The notes under the pieces are model-generated. The model had not been told where the DNA came from. It worked only from the letters and a program-made list of their open reading frames with translations, and did not search any database. DNA of 64,000 nucleotides from positions 1 to 64,000 of the forward strand of contig DATMTS010000006.1 in the NCBI GenBank assembly GCA_035564555.1, written 5' to 3'. Positions within the stretch are counted from its first letter, which is position 1. Every line of letters begins with the position of its first letter. A program made the translations under genes and the position numbers. This DNA comes from DATMTS01 sp035564555 (lineage in GTDB: Bacteria; Actinomycetota; Actinomycetes; Actinomycetales; Microbacteriaceae). Below are positions 63,922-64,000 of this stretch, piece after piece.

Positions 63922-63940
63922 ACAGAATACAAGGAGAGCA

Positions 63941-64000
63941 ATGTCAACCGCCAAGACCGTCACCGACGCCACGTTCGAACAGGACGTGCTGAACGCCGAT
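63941..64000 (+). CDS. trxA: Thioredoxin, 5' end only
   Basis: Twenty codons MSTAKTVTDATFEQDVLNAD before the window ends; AAGGAG lies 7 bp upstream and the stop of trxB is 20 bp away. The N-terminus matches thioredoxin but the WCGPC active site is outside the window. Confidence 0.85.
   Translation, partial: MSTAKTVTDATFEQDVLNAD

Overview
The window is a high-G+C (roughly two-thirds), gene-dense actinobacterial chromosome segment. Family content and gene order fit a member of Micrococcales, most likely Microbacteriaceae: AraA/AraB/AraD, mycothiol-type MshA/MshB relatives, a DUF6049-like protein next to MurJ, and the block rpsF-ssb-rpsR-rplI-dnaB followed by pcnA-murJ-trxB-trxA. In actinobacteria the trxB-trxA end of this block normally lies close to parAB/gidB/yidC/rnpA/rpmH/dnaA, so the right edge is probably a few genes from oriC. 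This placement is inferred from gene order. No rRNA, tRNA, insertion sequence, prophage or CRISPR array was found.

Layout. 1-6.1 kb: an L-arabinose operon (araB-araD-araA, leftward, araA cut by the edge) with a perfect 14-bp palindrome in front of araB, an unknown protein and a LacI-type regulator. 6.2-10.8 kb: a translationally coupled ferric reductase / FMN-binding protein / ApbE flavin transferase operon, facing a two-component system. 10.9-13.6 kb: a VIT-type transporter, an ArsR-SRPBCC pair and small stress-type proteins. 13.6-20.1 kb: a compact metal(loid) island. It holds an arsenic part (ACR3 pump, ArsR, a broken arsC and a 19-residue Cys-rich ORF), a zinc-type part (SmtB-like regulator with a CDF pump) and a copper part (copZ-copA-csoR). 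Each part has a visible operator-like palindrome.

20-33 kb: an acyltransferase, two PadR regulators (one with a perfect 14-bp inverted repeat at its promoter), an epimerase, a Gfo/Idh-ThuA pair, a penicillin-binding-type lipoprotein, a PIF1-like helicase, a CopD-CtaG fusion and HU. 33.4-37.6 kb: zinc-free-type ribosomal proteins S14, L33 and L28, then Zur and ZnuB-ZnuC-ZnuA with a Zur-like box before znuA. 37.7-46 kb: an SDR, a structured repeat region, an aminotransferase joined to a branched-chain 2-oxoacid dehydrogenase operon, and a WXG100-like protein with a serine-hydrolase-like partner. 46-51.6 kb: LMW-phosphatase and purB, then small membrane proteins, an MFS exporter and a PrmC-like methyltransferase. 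51.6-64 kb: replication and translation core genes (dnaB, rplI, rpsR, ssb, rpsF), a glycosyltransferase/deacetylase pair, pcnA, the DUF6049-like protein, murJ, trxB and the first 20 codons of thioredoxin.

The most useful observations for follow-up are: the degenerate arsC next to a tiny Cys-rich ORF; a cluster of DnaA-box-like 9-mers in the dnaB leader; two multi-stem intergenic palindromes; several operator palindromes that overlap start codons; and a strongly over-represented hexamer, GGATGC/GCATCC.
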